This document shows, in pieces, positions 48,948 to 60,887 of a stretch of 64,000 nt of DNA (its first letter is position 1; each line of letters opens with the position of its first letter). The DNA is from Xiphophorus maculatus. Its lineage: Eukaryota; Chordata; Actinopteri; Cyprinodontiformes; Poeciliidae. The position numbers were made by a program, and so were the translations under genes. The DNA is taken from assembly GCF_002775205.1 (NCBI RefSeq), contig NC_036457.1, positions 12,252,996 through 12,316,995 of the forward strand, read 5' to 3'. The notes under the pieces were generated by a model that had not been told where the DNA came from, made no database searches, and saw only the letters and a program-made list of their open reading frames with translations.

Positions 48948-49570
48948 CAGTGGTGTGAAAAAGTAACCCTCCCCATTACGTATTACTTCTATTTTTGTTT
49001 TTTTGTCGCACTTGAATGTTTCAGATCACCCAAAGTTTAATTAGACAATAACTTGAGTAAATAGTGTTTTTGAGTATGAATTGACCTGAACTTCCACCAT
49101 TTCGAATCAGTTATAAGTCTGACTTTGAGTAAACCACTCCAAAATATTAGTTTTGTTATTTAAGATATTTAAACTGGTGTTCTTTGGATCATCATTCTGC
49201 TGCATTATCAGAGTGTGCTTGAGTTTAAGGTCATAAACGTATGAAAAACATTCTCACCACTATTTCATGTTTTCTATATTTGTTGGTGATCGACTTAACT
49301 CCTATAGTCAGAAAAGGATCAGCAGCCTGTTCGTGACTAATGGATGCCAATAACTTTGGCTATGTGTTCTTGAATTTTTATTTAAATCAGGACATGTTAC
49401 ATTTCCTTATCAGACCTTTTTGGCCACTTTAAAATGCTTGCAATTTAAATAATTTGTTTATTCTTAATTATTAGGTGTGTGTTTGGGACAAAGGAAATTG
49501 ACTCTTATAATGGATTGTTGATGATTGAACAAGGGGCCAATAACTGTCGCACAGAGGCCCAGGTCGTTTG
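48948..49570 (-). mobile_element. Decayed Tc1/mariner transposon end
   Basis: CAGTGGTGTGAAAAAGTAAC, followed by GTCGCACTTGAATGTTTCAGATCA, matches the terminal and sub-terminal sequence of a common fish Tc1-like family. Further inside, GGATCATCATTCTGCTGC and TTGAGTTTAAGGTCA correspond to its reverse-oriented body. It is heavily mutated and has no coding capacity. Confidence 0.65.
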
Positions 49571-50587
49571 AAAATATATTTTTTCCCATAATAAATGAAA
49601 TTGTAATTGAAAAAGATGATTAAAATTTCATTTACTGAGGGAAAAATATTGTTGGGTTATGTTAATCCAATATTAAAGCTTCAAAATATAGGTGTCAAGA
49701 AGGGAAGAACAACAAATAAGGGGGTAAATTGTCTTTGGAATTATCTTTGGTGGTGTTTAAAATTGACCTTTTTAAAAAACTCAAGAGCAATAGTAACTCA
49801 GATTATTGCATTATGTTTTATTACTGTTTTGTTTTCTGACTTTAACATTCTATTTTTGGGAAGAAAAAAAGGCATAATTTTTTTGCATGATTTTTGTGAA
49901 TTTATATGCAAATGTAACTTTTTACGTATCTTAAATTTTTATATGAAAAGTTTTATTACCGGCTTATTGTGATAATTGTAGTCACCAAGAATTTTATTCC
50001 AGTTAAACTTAGATATTTACTGACAACAGAAAGATGGACAAATATGCACTATGTAGACATGTGCTTTTGAACACACATTTGCCTTCAGCCTCTGGAAAAT
50101 TCTTTGTACATTTAGTGCCACTGCTGAACAATAGTTTCCACAATTGTGCCTAAGGCTCTGTCCTTCTGTAGATGACTTTTAGCATTGTATACCACCTTCT
50201 TGAACTTCTACTATTCATTATGTCCTAAGGTAGTTGTTTCAACTGAACTGGTTTACCTTTTTTACAGCAAAAGAGTCACAAGAAATAGCAATGTCATTAA
50301 CATTTCAGAGGTACTGTTTGAACCCTAACATATTGTATTTTTGCACGTTTGTGATCATGTTGTGGTGAACCGTGATCTACACAGATTGGTGTTTTCCTTT
50401 TTTTTCTGTCTTGTTATAGTCTTAATAGGTCATGAATGCTAACACCCAAATAACAGATATCCAAACAATACTGCAAACAGAATGGTTTAATACATTATCT
50501 TATAATCTCCATATTGAAAAATGTATTTACTTGTAGTAATTCAATTTATTAATCAAATTTATACTTTTATTATTTAAGAGAATTCTA

Positions 50588-51595
50588 CACTGCCTGGCCA
50601 AAACAAAAGTTGCCAAACTAAGTAATTACAGTTGAGCCTCCTGTTGGATAATTAGTGCATGGTCACTTATCTCTTATGGTAACATGTTATTTAACTCCTA
50701 ACGATGCAATCAGTAGCTTCTCATTTCTTAAACAACCATGTCGAAAGACGCATCCCGTGGTTGTGGAAAAGATGTTGGTCTGTTTAAGAAAGGGGAAATC
50801 ACCGACACCAAGCAGAGAAAACATCTAGTGAGATTGGAGAAACTACTAAAAATGGGTTAAACACTGTTGAATGCAAGTAAAAACATTTCTATGCGCACAA
50901 TGCCAAGGGAATCCATTCGATTGGGACTCAACAGCTGTCTAGCCATAAGAAAACCATTAATCATTGAAGCCAACTGGAGATAAAAGGCTTAAATTTGCAA
51001 GGAGCAAAAAAAAATTACTCTGGACCAATGGAAGAAGATCATGTAGTCTGAAGGGCCCAGATTTACCCTATTCCAGAGTGATGGGCATATCGGGGTAAGA
51101 AGAGACGCAGATGAAGTGATGCACTCAACATGCCTAGTGTCTACTGTACAAACCTCTGGGGACAGCCCTGTGCTCCTAAGTTGGTCAGATTTAGGTTCAC
51201 AACATTATGAGGTCAGCTGACTACCTGAAGATGCTGAATAGGTAATTTAGTCAATGAAGCTTTTCCTCCCTGATGTCATCTTGAAATATACTTTTGCCAA
51301 CGATTCATTAGACTAACTGTGAAAGTCATTCAGACATCATTTTCACAAATGGATTGGCCACCATGCATTTAAGACCTTAATCCCATTGAGAATCCTGGGG
51401 ATATGCTGGCTTTGAGAGGTGGTCGTACTCTCCCATCATCAAAACAAGATCTTGGTGAAAAGATAATACAAAAATGAATGGAAATAAATTGTGATACAGC
51501 AGCAGCTTATCAAAACAATGCTGGAGCAAATGTGTTTCGTAATCAAAGCTAAAGGTTTCCAACAAAATATCGGACTTTTTTTTGGCCAGGCAGTG
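50588..51595 (+). mobile_element. Near full-length but dead Tc1-like transposon, 1,008 bp
   Basis: The ends CACTGCCTGGCCAAAA (50588 on) and TTTTGGCCAGGCAGTG (ending 51595) are inverted repeats, with TA just outside the left end. Inside, a short frame near 50,735 starts like a Tc1-type N-terminus. CTTAATCCCATTGAGAATCC near 51,375 encodes the (L)NPIEN motif of the DDE domain. Stops and frameshifts break the transposase throughout. Confidence 0.8.
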
Positions 51596-53233
51596 TTTGT
51601 TTCAGTGTCGTTTGCCAATTTCCATATTCTTAGCATACAAATGTGGAAAACTGAAATTCAATTTAGTGTGAACACATGTGAATTCCTTTTGGGAGGTGAA
51701 ATCACCATCTTCATAAGGCTTTTCGAAAGAAGCGGGCTTGAAGTGCCCTAAAATGTCCTGTTAGATGGTCGCTCTGATTTTGGACCAACACCAGCAGATG
51801 ACATGACACCCAAAGTTATCACAGACTGGAAACGGAACACTGGATCTGAAGCAACTTCAATTATATTGCTCTTCACTTCTCCAGACTCTGGGACCTTGAT
51901 TTCTAAATTAGCACATTTTCATTCAGTCCACTGGACAACAGTCCTGCACTTTTTCTTCTTAGCCCAGGTAAGATTCTTCTGATGTCTGTGTTTCAGGAGT
52001 GGTTTAGCACAAAGACTGGAATAGTCGTAGATCATTATTTTGAATATATATATTTGGCGGCTCTTGAAGAACCAACTCTGGACTCTCTCTATATCTTGTG
52101 AATCTCCCCCAAACTCCTGAAATATCCTTTGCTTCACAGTTCTCTAAAAACTAAAGTTACCCCTGTTACTTCTGCGCTTTTTTTTTCCTACCACACTTTC
52201 ATTCAGCTCACCTTTCCATTAATATGCCTTGAAACGGCTTTGTGAACAATCAACTTCTGTGGCATTGACCTTTTGACCAACACTGACTGTATGCTTGACG
52301 ACTTGTCAAGTCTGCAGACTTAAAGAGGTCATAACATTTCTCTTGCTGAAATCTTGAAAGTAGAAACCCTTTTTGGTAATACTGGAATTTGAGATACGAC
52401 TTTACCATTTGTTACATCTACTGGGTTGGTTGCCAGAAAACAGAGGTCAGGTCGTTTAGTGCTTCTTAGAAAGGATGTAAGAAGGAGGCCCCACTTTCTT
52501 TCAGCATGGGTAGCTACATTTATTGTATGAAATTTATTAACATGTAATGGGAAAAAAAAAGACACTGGTGTTATCAACATTTTTCTTTTCCATGTTTAAA
52601 CTCTTCGAAGACTGAAGGAAACCCAGGGTTTGAATTTTCCCACTCTGGATTTTAATCTGGATTCGTCTGCCTGGATTCCCTGAAGCTAGAAGAGCAAAGA
52701 GGATTTACCTCCTGGAGACATTTTGCCTGAGTACCGACAGAACAAATCAAGCATGATGAACTTATGGTAAGTATGGGAAGTAATTGTGCTAGATGTAATT
52801 ATGTGGAAAAATGTACAGATCGAGTAAGTTTTGAAATTGTATTTATCTAAATAAAATGTACTTTATATGTTAAATATTAAATATTTTTTCTCTCCGGTGT
52901 GGACCTTGTTTTGTGTGCATTTTGGAAAAAGTTCTTCACAAATCTGGAATTTCTTCATTTTTTGCATTTTTTATGCAACCTAAAGACATTTAAAACTAAC
53001 ATGTTAAAGATTTCCTTTTAATACAGAAAACATTTAAGATCACTCACTGAGTTAACGTTAGTAGCTTTTTTTGTAGAGTGGTAAAAAGTTGAAGCTACAA
53101 AATCAACCATTACTCTTCCTTGTTCCGACATCCATATTATTAACCATCCATATATTTACCTTTCTTTTCCCATTTAAAACAAAATTACTCAGTAAGTCCA
53201 CGCTGTGGCACAAGATGCCTTTTTGGCTGGCGT

Positions 53234-56200
53234 TCATCCAAAGTGATATTTAAATTCAGGTGGAACGTCACTGTCCAGCTTGCAGATCACCTTGTAGATT
53301 GTCTTCTTCCAGGACGGGTCACGATCCTTGCCCATTGAAATTGCGATGTAAAACTCTCTCAGTGTAATCTCAGCCACTTCAAGGAATCGGTCAGGTACCT
53401 AACAATGCATGCGAGAAACATTGGAGTCAAACAATTTTCTCAGTTGTTGACTCTAAAAAAAAAAAAGCTTGCGTAAATAAACATGATGCTCTTAGGCATA
53501 TTCTGGTCTTGTATATCAAGGTAAGTAAAGACTTAGTGAAGTGATATAAAACAAACCAGCTGGAGTTCAAACCCAGTTTCTACTGAACACAGCAGCACAT
53601 TTTAATTCATTCCACTGGACAACAGTCCACTTTTTCTGCACTTTTTCTTAGCCCCGGAAATAATTTCCTGAAATAATTCTAGAAGTAAAGAAATAATTTC
53701 CATAATTTCTGTACCTCTTGCATGCAAATTGCAGCTAGTTTAAAATTTGTATACTTCAGGTCTACCAGCATTATAAAAGCATTAGTTATTTTCTATGCTC
53801 CATTATAAGATTCTTCAACGTGAGATCAGATAGTTTTATCATAAACTCTACCAGAGGAAGGCAACCTTACCGTAAACCTACCTTTGAAATAACTTATTTT
53901 TTTCCAACTCAGTTGAAAAAAAATAAATGACAAAAATGTAAGACATTTTTTACTAAATGTGACTAGTTAAAAGAAAATGTTTAAATGTTCATTTGTTTTA
54001 TTAATGGCACATTTATAATGCATTTCTAATAAACCACAAATCAATTTCTAATTTGATGCAAAGTGTGGTTTTCCACAATGAGCGCAGTGTATCTGCTTGG
54101 CTGGTCCCGTGTCCAAAATATTTGATTGCATTTGTTGTTTTAGATTATTTGGTACTTCAAGTTTCAAAGTGAATTCCAAAAAATGACTAGACTTGCTGAA
54201 ATATGATTCTGTGCTGTAGTTTATTCTTTGACGTCCTAACTGATCATGTAAACATGAAACCTCATCCAATTCCCACAGCTGAACATTGTTGAGCTGTGGA
54301 AGAGTTTATCCCTCGTTTTATAACTATGAAAGCATTACATGTTTTACTTGTATGTCAAATATTTTCTGGAGTTTTCTTCCTCTCTAAACTCAAAAGTTAT
54401 TTGTGCATCAAAGTTGTGGACGAACGGCTTCTTAACAGTACAGGATCTCTGTTACAGCGATGTATTTAGTAATAATGCTGTTTGAATCATTCCTTTCTTT
54501 TGTACCTGCCAGGTTTGCACTTAACCAAATGCTTTTTATAATGAAAGGCAACCTAAATTTTGATTTTGTTAAATCTGTACAGTGTCTGCCGATGTATGAG
54601 ATCTATGCTGTAATGCAGTGGTGCCCAAAGTGCGGCCTGAGGGACTTTTTTGCCCCACAAGCTGATTTTGTGTAGTCCCTGACCACAATTCAAGACCAGT
54701 ACATATTTTCTACTCCAGCAGACTTGCTTCTATTTACTAGACCTACATTTGCAGTGACATATTGAAATCTTAAGATGAAAAATGTTAGGAGCAACATTTG
54801 GCTAAATAACCAAAATATTACTGTCTCTGTAATGAATAAAATAAAAACCAGTGAACCAACATTTAGACTGCATTCATTTTTTAAAAATATGCTGTAAAAC
54901 TCAACATAAAACCCTGATGAATCCAGGATCCACAGTTTACATATTTGTAAATCACCTTTAATATTAAAGCATCTTAATTTTTTTGGACTTTGAGCAGTTG
55001 AGGATTTTGACTCATGGCAAAATGTTTGGACACCGCCGCTTTAATATTTTTACATAAGCGTACTAAGGCCATCTTTAAAATTTTAAAGGTAGTATGGTTA
55101 ATATACTCACTGTGCTCACTGCTCTACATTTTTATAGTGTGTTTACAAATGCTTCCTAGGTTTTTAGCAGAAATATTCTGAGTTATTGTTTTTTAAAAAA
55201 ATGCGTTTTCAACTGCAAAATTGGTTTTCAATGTAAATTCATCATCTTAGATGGATGCACAACTAAGATGTGCATCCATCTTAGTTGGATGCACATTATT
55301 CTACAATTGTTTATTCCTTAGCCTTATCTCTGAAGCTTCAGAAATGTTTTCAAGGCTGTAGTGTATTACTGATGTAAAGAAAACTGAAAGGTATTCTCAT
55401 CAAACCCAGGCACCAAAAAGGACAAAACAAATATTTTTTCTGTCTTTTTCTAATTTGGATCTTAGCTGTTTTCTCTGTCTGCATGAGCAAGTTCTGGAGG
55501 TAATGGTAAACATGTAAACCGCCTTCATAGCTGTTCCAGCTATCTGAATATTTCCGTATAAAACAGACTCCTGGCCAACTGAAATATCTAGAGGCCAATT
55601 ACATGAAACAAGAAACTCTGACATTGCAGAAAGTAATCTAAAATATTTACATTTACAGTTTTAACACTCAGACCTGAATCATGGGATACAGAAATTTATT
55701 ACATTTGTTTTCACCACAAAACTCAAAATTAGACACATCTTTGACTAAAGAAAAACAAACTATTCTCGCATCTAAAAACAAATGACCTTAAAAGGATAGT
55801 TAAGATTCATTAAAATAAGTTTGTCCTAGAATAATCAATTCATAGCAGATTGAAATTGCTTTTCAGCTGCAGGATAGAGAAGTGCCAAGACAAACAAAGT
55901 GGACATTTGCCTGTTTTCAACCAACTCTAATCAGACAATTTCTCTCCAGTCGTGAACTGGGATTAAGAAACCGCATATTTGGTCCTCTCCCTGCTTCAGT
56001 ATATAACCACAATGGCTTTTAAAGGTTGTAAAACCTCTGAGCAAAAACCACTGGGCTCGGGTATCTTTCGGTTCAAGCAACTAACCTATATTAGCCGATT
56101 CAGTGAGTTCTCATATAAACTGAGCAAACGACCCATTTGGACAAACTTTAGTGGCAGTAATAAAGGCGACTGGCACAATGATCAGATTGCGCTCCTTTTG

Positions 56201-59200
56201 ATGATATAAAATGTATGATGGCACCATGATGTAACTTTATATTTTTTTAGCTCCACGATATAGACATAGCATTTTCTTCTTTATGTCTATATATGCCCCA
56301 TTAAGCTATAATCTACCTGAGCCTCCCTTTACAGAAACATTATCTTTTGCGCCGTTTCATTGACGCCCGGATGTTCCTGGATAAATTTAGATGACAAAGA
56401 GCTAACTTCTCAAATCAGGAAAACAAGTTGTGCCCCAAACTAATGACCTATTGTTTATTTTCATCTCTCTTCATGAAGAATTTGGTAACTATATGCCATC
56501 TTGTATAAGAAAATATGGTTGTAATTATGTGATGCTGGTTTACAGAATTTCCTCTAAAGTAAAAAAACCAATTTTACTGTTTTTGTTTTTTTATCCATGT
56601 TTCATCACCTAGAATTAAACATGTTTATCACATGGAACATCCTTCACTGTGCAGATTTTTTAAAACATGTTTTAATACTTGTTTAAGCAAATAAAAATGA
56701 GGTAAATTTAGTAGTTAATTTGATAGTTGACAGTTAAATTCTTATTTTGCAAGATATAATTCATCAGGGCATCAGGTCTGTTGTATTGTGTAGAGGAGGT
56801 GCTTGCCTAAGTCACAGTGCCTGATTGAATTATCACCATTTACAGGTCATAGCCTCTTAAATGATCGCTTTCCTTTACAGATGGCATGCAGACTTGGGCA
56901 TGTCACAAGCAACAAACAAACTTCTTCTTGAATACCAATACAATATCAGATCTCTGATCAAATCTGACATTATAGTTGCAACTTTTTTTACTAATTCAAA
57001 AGTCAGATTATTGCTAGTGTTCTTTCTTTTCTCTTGTAATGGGGTTCTATTGCCTAAATGTCGCAAAAATGTAAGCTACACTATAATTTATTATTATACA
57101 ATTACTAATTGTTGCAGTTGTTATTGTAGTTTTTAAATCTGTATAGTTAGGACTGTGATGAATCCGAACAGAGAAAAATACAAACCAACATAGAATTTAT
57201 AAACTCAATGTGAAAAAATGTGTGCCTCTATAAATAAAATAAGACTTCTAAGAAATCCAGCTGAATATTAAGCAAAAATGTATTTAAATTCTAACAAATG
57301 AGGGGGGTAATGTTAAAACATAAATCTCTGCTCCTTAATTAGATTTAAAAAAGCCAAAACATTTTTAGCTTACTATTACTAATTTCTCTTGTCTCTGAGG
57401 GTCATAGGATCATCCTCACCTGGAAGTCGTTGGCTTTGTTGTAGTGCATGTTTAGAGCTCTGAAAAGTTCTGATTCTCTGCTTACAGTCAGATTCCTCAC
57501 ATCGGCCGCCCCCTCCAGGAGAGCGCTCCGGGCAAACTTCTCCATCTGGATGTAGTAAAACTCCCGGAAGTTGCTGAACCATTTGATGAGCTGGGAGGTG
57601 ATGCAGCGTGTGAACTGTGGACGACACACGCACCAGGTAAGTAAAATAATGAAACATGACCATGTGTAACTGGAAACTTGATTGTGAATATTTTAGATGT
57701 AAAAAAAAAATGTTTAATTAAATAAAATGATGCAACTATTTTACCATGTTGTTGTCTGCTGTTTTTGTTTTATGTTATTCAGGATATTTTGCAAGTTATA
57801 AATCTCAAGGTTCATAATGTGATTGAAACATGTGTGAAAACATGACACTTGAAGCAAAATGTCAAGTTTTTTTAGGGTTTACAAGTCTTCTACAACTTTC
57901 TTTTTGGAGATTATGAGGTTTTACTCACCTGCACGTCATGGAAGCACATCCTCAGCACCACTGAGCTCGGATAGCGAGTGTAGAAGAACATGAGCTTTGC
58001 TTTCTTCAGGTGGTTTGTTGTCAGACACTCCTGAAATACATCATTGTTAAGGAAGAAATCCGCAGATCTAAATCAAAATTCTCTTAAGTTGTCATGTGTG
58101 GTTTTCTTTAGACCAAAATAAGGAGCATTTAAAAATATAAGGTAACCATAACAGATCTAAGTGATTAATGAGCGTCTAAAGGATACGTTCAACATGTAGA
58201 GATTATTTTTCTCGAAGCAATCTGGTTCTAACTTCACATGTGGGAGCTGCAGGTTTTCAAGAATCACCTGATCCACCGGCGCGGTGTGTGTGTGAGGGCT
58301 TCTCACAGATCTGGAGGTGACCTTTGATTTCACTTTGACCAAATTCCAATACGTGTCCAATCTTGGCTCACCACCTTCAGAGCATCCATCTGTTAAACAT
58401 TTAAAACCGTGCCGTTGATGGTGTGTGATGTTGTTTTGCTCTGATGCTTGTTCGGGCTCACTGCTGAAGAAGAGGGGAGATTTGGGGGTAAGAGGAACCG
58501 CTGACGTAGAATGGAGGATGAAGTTTTGCGGCCGTTCCAGTTCTGGCTTTTGGACCACCAGAGACAGAGCTTCTGTTTGGACATCTGGGAGCAGAACCTC
58601 TGCTGTCCCACATCTTAATTTATTCTCCATGCTCTCTGAGAACTGAGGAGGGAGAGTAGTTTCTGAATTCTCCATCTCAGTTGGGGTCTGTGTAAGCGGC
58701 ATGCTTTTGAAAATGGAGTCCACACTCCTGCTCACAGCTCGGCTCAGCTCGTACTTTAAAATATCTGCCATCAGCTTTACCCGATCCGGTTTGGAGCTGA
58801 AGTGGCCTAGCGCCACCTTCTTCCATTCTTGATGAGTTTTACCTGGACTGCTTTCAGATTCGCTGCAGGATTTAGAAAGCGCCTCATCTGTAGGTGCTTC
58901 AGATGAAACGCTCCATCTGGGAAACTTCTCATCTTTGCAGATGGGATCGAACTTCGTCCTAACCTCTCTGAGGTGCTGATGGCTTTCGCTCCGGCTTTCA
59001 GTTCCACTCGTTTCCATGTGTTTCTGATGTAAAGCCGACACTTCAACCCTTTCTTCTTCCTCTCGCACGCAGCCGGTCTCCTCGTGCTGATTTGGCATCA
59101 CATCTGTGCAGGTTATACCTTTGATGATGTTCTCAACTCTGGCACGCTTGGCTTGATGGCCGCTGTTGAGGCTCCAGTCGTAATGACTGTAAGAATCAGG

Positions 59201-59449
59201 AGACAAAGGTGTTCTTGTGCTCCCTGTGGACAGATTATACTCCACTGGGATGGAACACGATAAACCCGAAGCAGTGTTTTCAATCCTGTGAATCAGTCCC
59301 TTAATGTTCTTGCTGTCCTTGTGTGAGGTGTAAAAACCACCTAAATTTGATGGCGGTGGGTCGGGGTGACTGGGGGGCAGACGCTCTGCAGTGCAGCCGG
59401 CCAGGCAGACGTCGCTGGAAGAATACATACCTTTGCTCCAGAAACTCAT
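53234..59449 (-). CDS. prox2: Prospero homeobox 2, complete, four coding exons
   Basis: Nuclear homeo-Prospero transcription factor. Exons on the minus strand: 59449-58187 (421 codons), 58030-57929 (34), 57614-57420 (65), 53398-53234 (54 plus TGA), all phase 0, total 574 residues; human PROX2 is about 590. The first exon carries the conserved AKRARVENIIKG segment (about residues 100-111), ELSRAVSRSVDSIFKS and an acidic/Ser-rich region. Exons 2-4 form the homeo-Prospero domain: NHLKKAKLMFFYTRYPSS, RCITSQLIKWFSNFREFYY, FRALNMHYNKANDF, DRFLEVAEITLREFY, DPSWKKTIYKVICKLDS. The ATG at 59449 follows an acceptor (TTTTCAG) ten bases upstream, so a 5' UTR exon exists. The first exon reads open for nine codons beyond its donor, which is intron. 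Intron 3 is about 4.0 kb. The C-terminus differs from PROX1 and is slightly shorter. Transcribed towards ylpm1 and away from dlst. Confidence 0.95.
53399..57419 (-). other. prox2: prox2 intron 3
   Basis: A 4-kb AT-rich intron splitting the homeo-Prospero domain between NKANDFQ and VPDRFLE. It contains a hAT-type MITE (54616-55038); no other exon is seen or needed. Confidence 0.85.
54616..55038. mobile_element. hAT-type MITE with imperfect 8-bp target duplication
   Basis: The ends CAGTGGTGCCCAAAGT and, in reverse complement, CGGCGGTGTCCAAACA form terminal inverted repeats. The flanks CTGTAATG (54608-54615) and CTTTAATA (55039-55046) agree at six of eight bases. Non-coding interior, 423 bp. 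Confidence 0.75.
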
Positions 59450-59459
59450 GCTTCACAGC

Positions 59460-59600
59460 CTGAAAAGAGTGACAAATATGATCATTAACAATGTGATGCT
59501 TCATTATGAATATAAGCATTTTTATTCGTCATACTCACCGAGCCAGAGTTGTAATAAAGAACTGATGGCGTACCTGAGAGGTGCACTAAGAGATCACAGA
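59460..59600 (-). other. prox2: prox2 5' UTR intron and leader exon
   Basis: On the minus strand a strong donor, GGCTCG|GTGAGTATG (exon end at 59539), faces the acceptor CTCTTTTCAG ending at 59460, giving an intron of about 79 bp just before the start codon. A second donor at 59574 (CTCAG|GTACGC) is possible. The start of transcription was not determined. Confidence 0.5.
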
Positions 59601-59639
59601 GGGTTTTGAAGCGCACAGGAGGATGGGACAATTATTTAT

Positions 59640-60660
59640 CTGTAGTGAATCTGCTAAAAGCCCCTCAAAGAGCTGGAGGTGTGGTCTAATACACACCCTC
59701 GCCTGACACACATAGACCCACCTCAAAAAAACTATCCTTAGATTCAATTATTACATTTTTATACTTTATTTGCATTTTGTTTATCTTATATTAAAACCAC
59801 AAATAGCAATATATACTTTATTTTTTTGGTGTCTGTAAAATACACTAAAAAGCTGGTGCATTATCAGAGAAAATGATGCATGGTTATCTTATTTTGTTAT
59901 GGTGTACATTTGTATTCAGCCCCTTTTGCTCTGGTACTCATAAATGAAATCCTTTTTTTTTTTAAAAAAAAGCCTTCAGAAGTCACAAGATTAGTAAATA
60001 AAAAAGTCCATCTGTGTATAACATTAAATCAGTTTTGAAAAAGTTTTTCTGTAAACAATGACGTTTGTAATCATCGAAGAAAGCAAGAAAGATGCCCGTG
60101 AAACCCAGGAGGAAATGTGGCTTTCATGGACGAGTGACAAAAAGACGGGACACAAGTATGTGGAAAAAATTTCTCCAGCCAGATGAGACCAGATTTCTAT
60201 CTACATATACTGGAAAAGCAACTTTGTGCATAACCCTAAATGCACAATCACAATGGTGAGACATAGGGATGGCAGTATCATTCTGTGGGGAGGCTTCATT
60301 CTATAAGGGAGAGAGAAGCTGCTTATTGTTGATGCGAAGATGATTGGAGCTAAATAGTAATTGGTGAAGGTTAATGTTCGGATCTGTGAACCGTATAACT
60401 ACATATAGGTCTTAACCCAACCATCAAGTACAAGAATATATTTTATTCTGACAGAAGCAAACAACTAAAATCATTTTAATATAAATATAATTGTGCTCCA
60501 CAAGGCCCAGTGTTTGGGCTGCTGTTATTTCTATTATCCAATATATTTTCTAACAGATTTGCTGATTCATAAACCAAACCTAAAATGCGCCATATCAACT
60601 GTTATGTTAAAATCATAACTGGGATTAAAAAAAAACAAAAAACACAGGAGCAGGAACCCC
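59640..60660. other. Head-to-head intergenic region between prox2 and dlst
   Basis: About 1 kb separating the two divergent genes. Most of it is occupied by a Tc1-type relic (59,890-60,350) and AT-rich DNA. The promoters of the two genes must lie at its edges. Confidence 0.6.
59890..60350 (+). mobile_element. Collapsed Tc1/mariner transposon relic
   Basis: TTTGTATTCAGCCCCTTTTG, CTTCAGAAGTCACAAGATTA, GATGAGACCAGATTTC and GGGATGGCAGTATCATTCTG are consecutive landmarks of one fish Tc1-like family, but brought together by large deletions. Stops break any frame. It sits between the prox2 and dlst promoters. Confidence 0.75.
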
Positions 60661-60887
60661 GATCTTGGTATAAAAAGATGGTTCCATCTGAGGTGGGGTG
60701 TGATTGATATCTACTCCCGCACCGCCCGCTCTGTGCAACGGTCCCACCACTCCCGGGCGAGCTGCGGTGGTTCCTCCCAGTGGGAGCGCCGCTGTGCTGC
60801 GTGGGCGTGAGGTACAGCTCGCTTCCTTCTCCCTGTTTGCTCCAGCTTCCACAAACAGGGCAATAAAGTTGGGCTCCTGCAACCGAG
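60661..60887 (+). promoter_or_regulatory. dlst: dlst promoter and 5' UTR
   Basis: A TATAAAAA element (60669-60676) is followed by GC-rich DNA with GC-box-like CACCGCCCGC and TGGGCGTG motifs. This is the only clear GC-rich island in this part of the window, just ahead of the ATG at 60888. Whether the TATA element is used is unknown; the GC-rich motifs may be sufficient. Confidence 0.5.

Larger units (their letters stand above)
48812..53233. other. Intergenic region between convergent ylpm1 and prox2
   Basis: Contains two Tc1-type relics (48948-49570 and 50588-51595) and AT-rich DNA. Minus-strand AATAAA hexamers near 52519-52524 and 52533-52538 may end prox2 transcripts, about 700 bp after its stop codon. 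Confidence 0.6.

Noticed and set aside
58157..58186. Nine extra codons at the end of prox2 exon 1
   Set aside because: They follow a GT donor and would interrupt the homeo-Prospero domain; the next exon joins in phase when they are removed.
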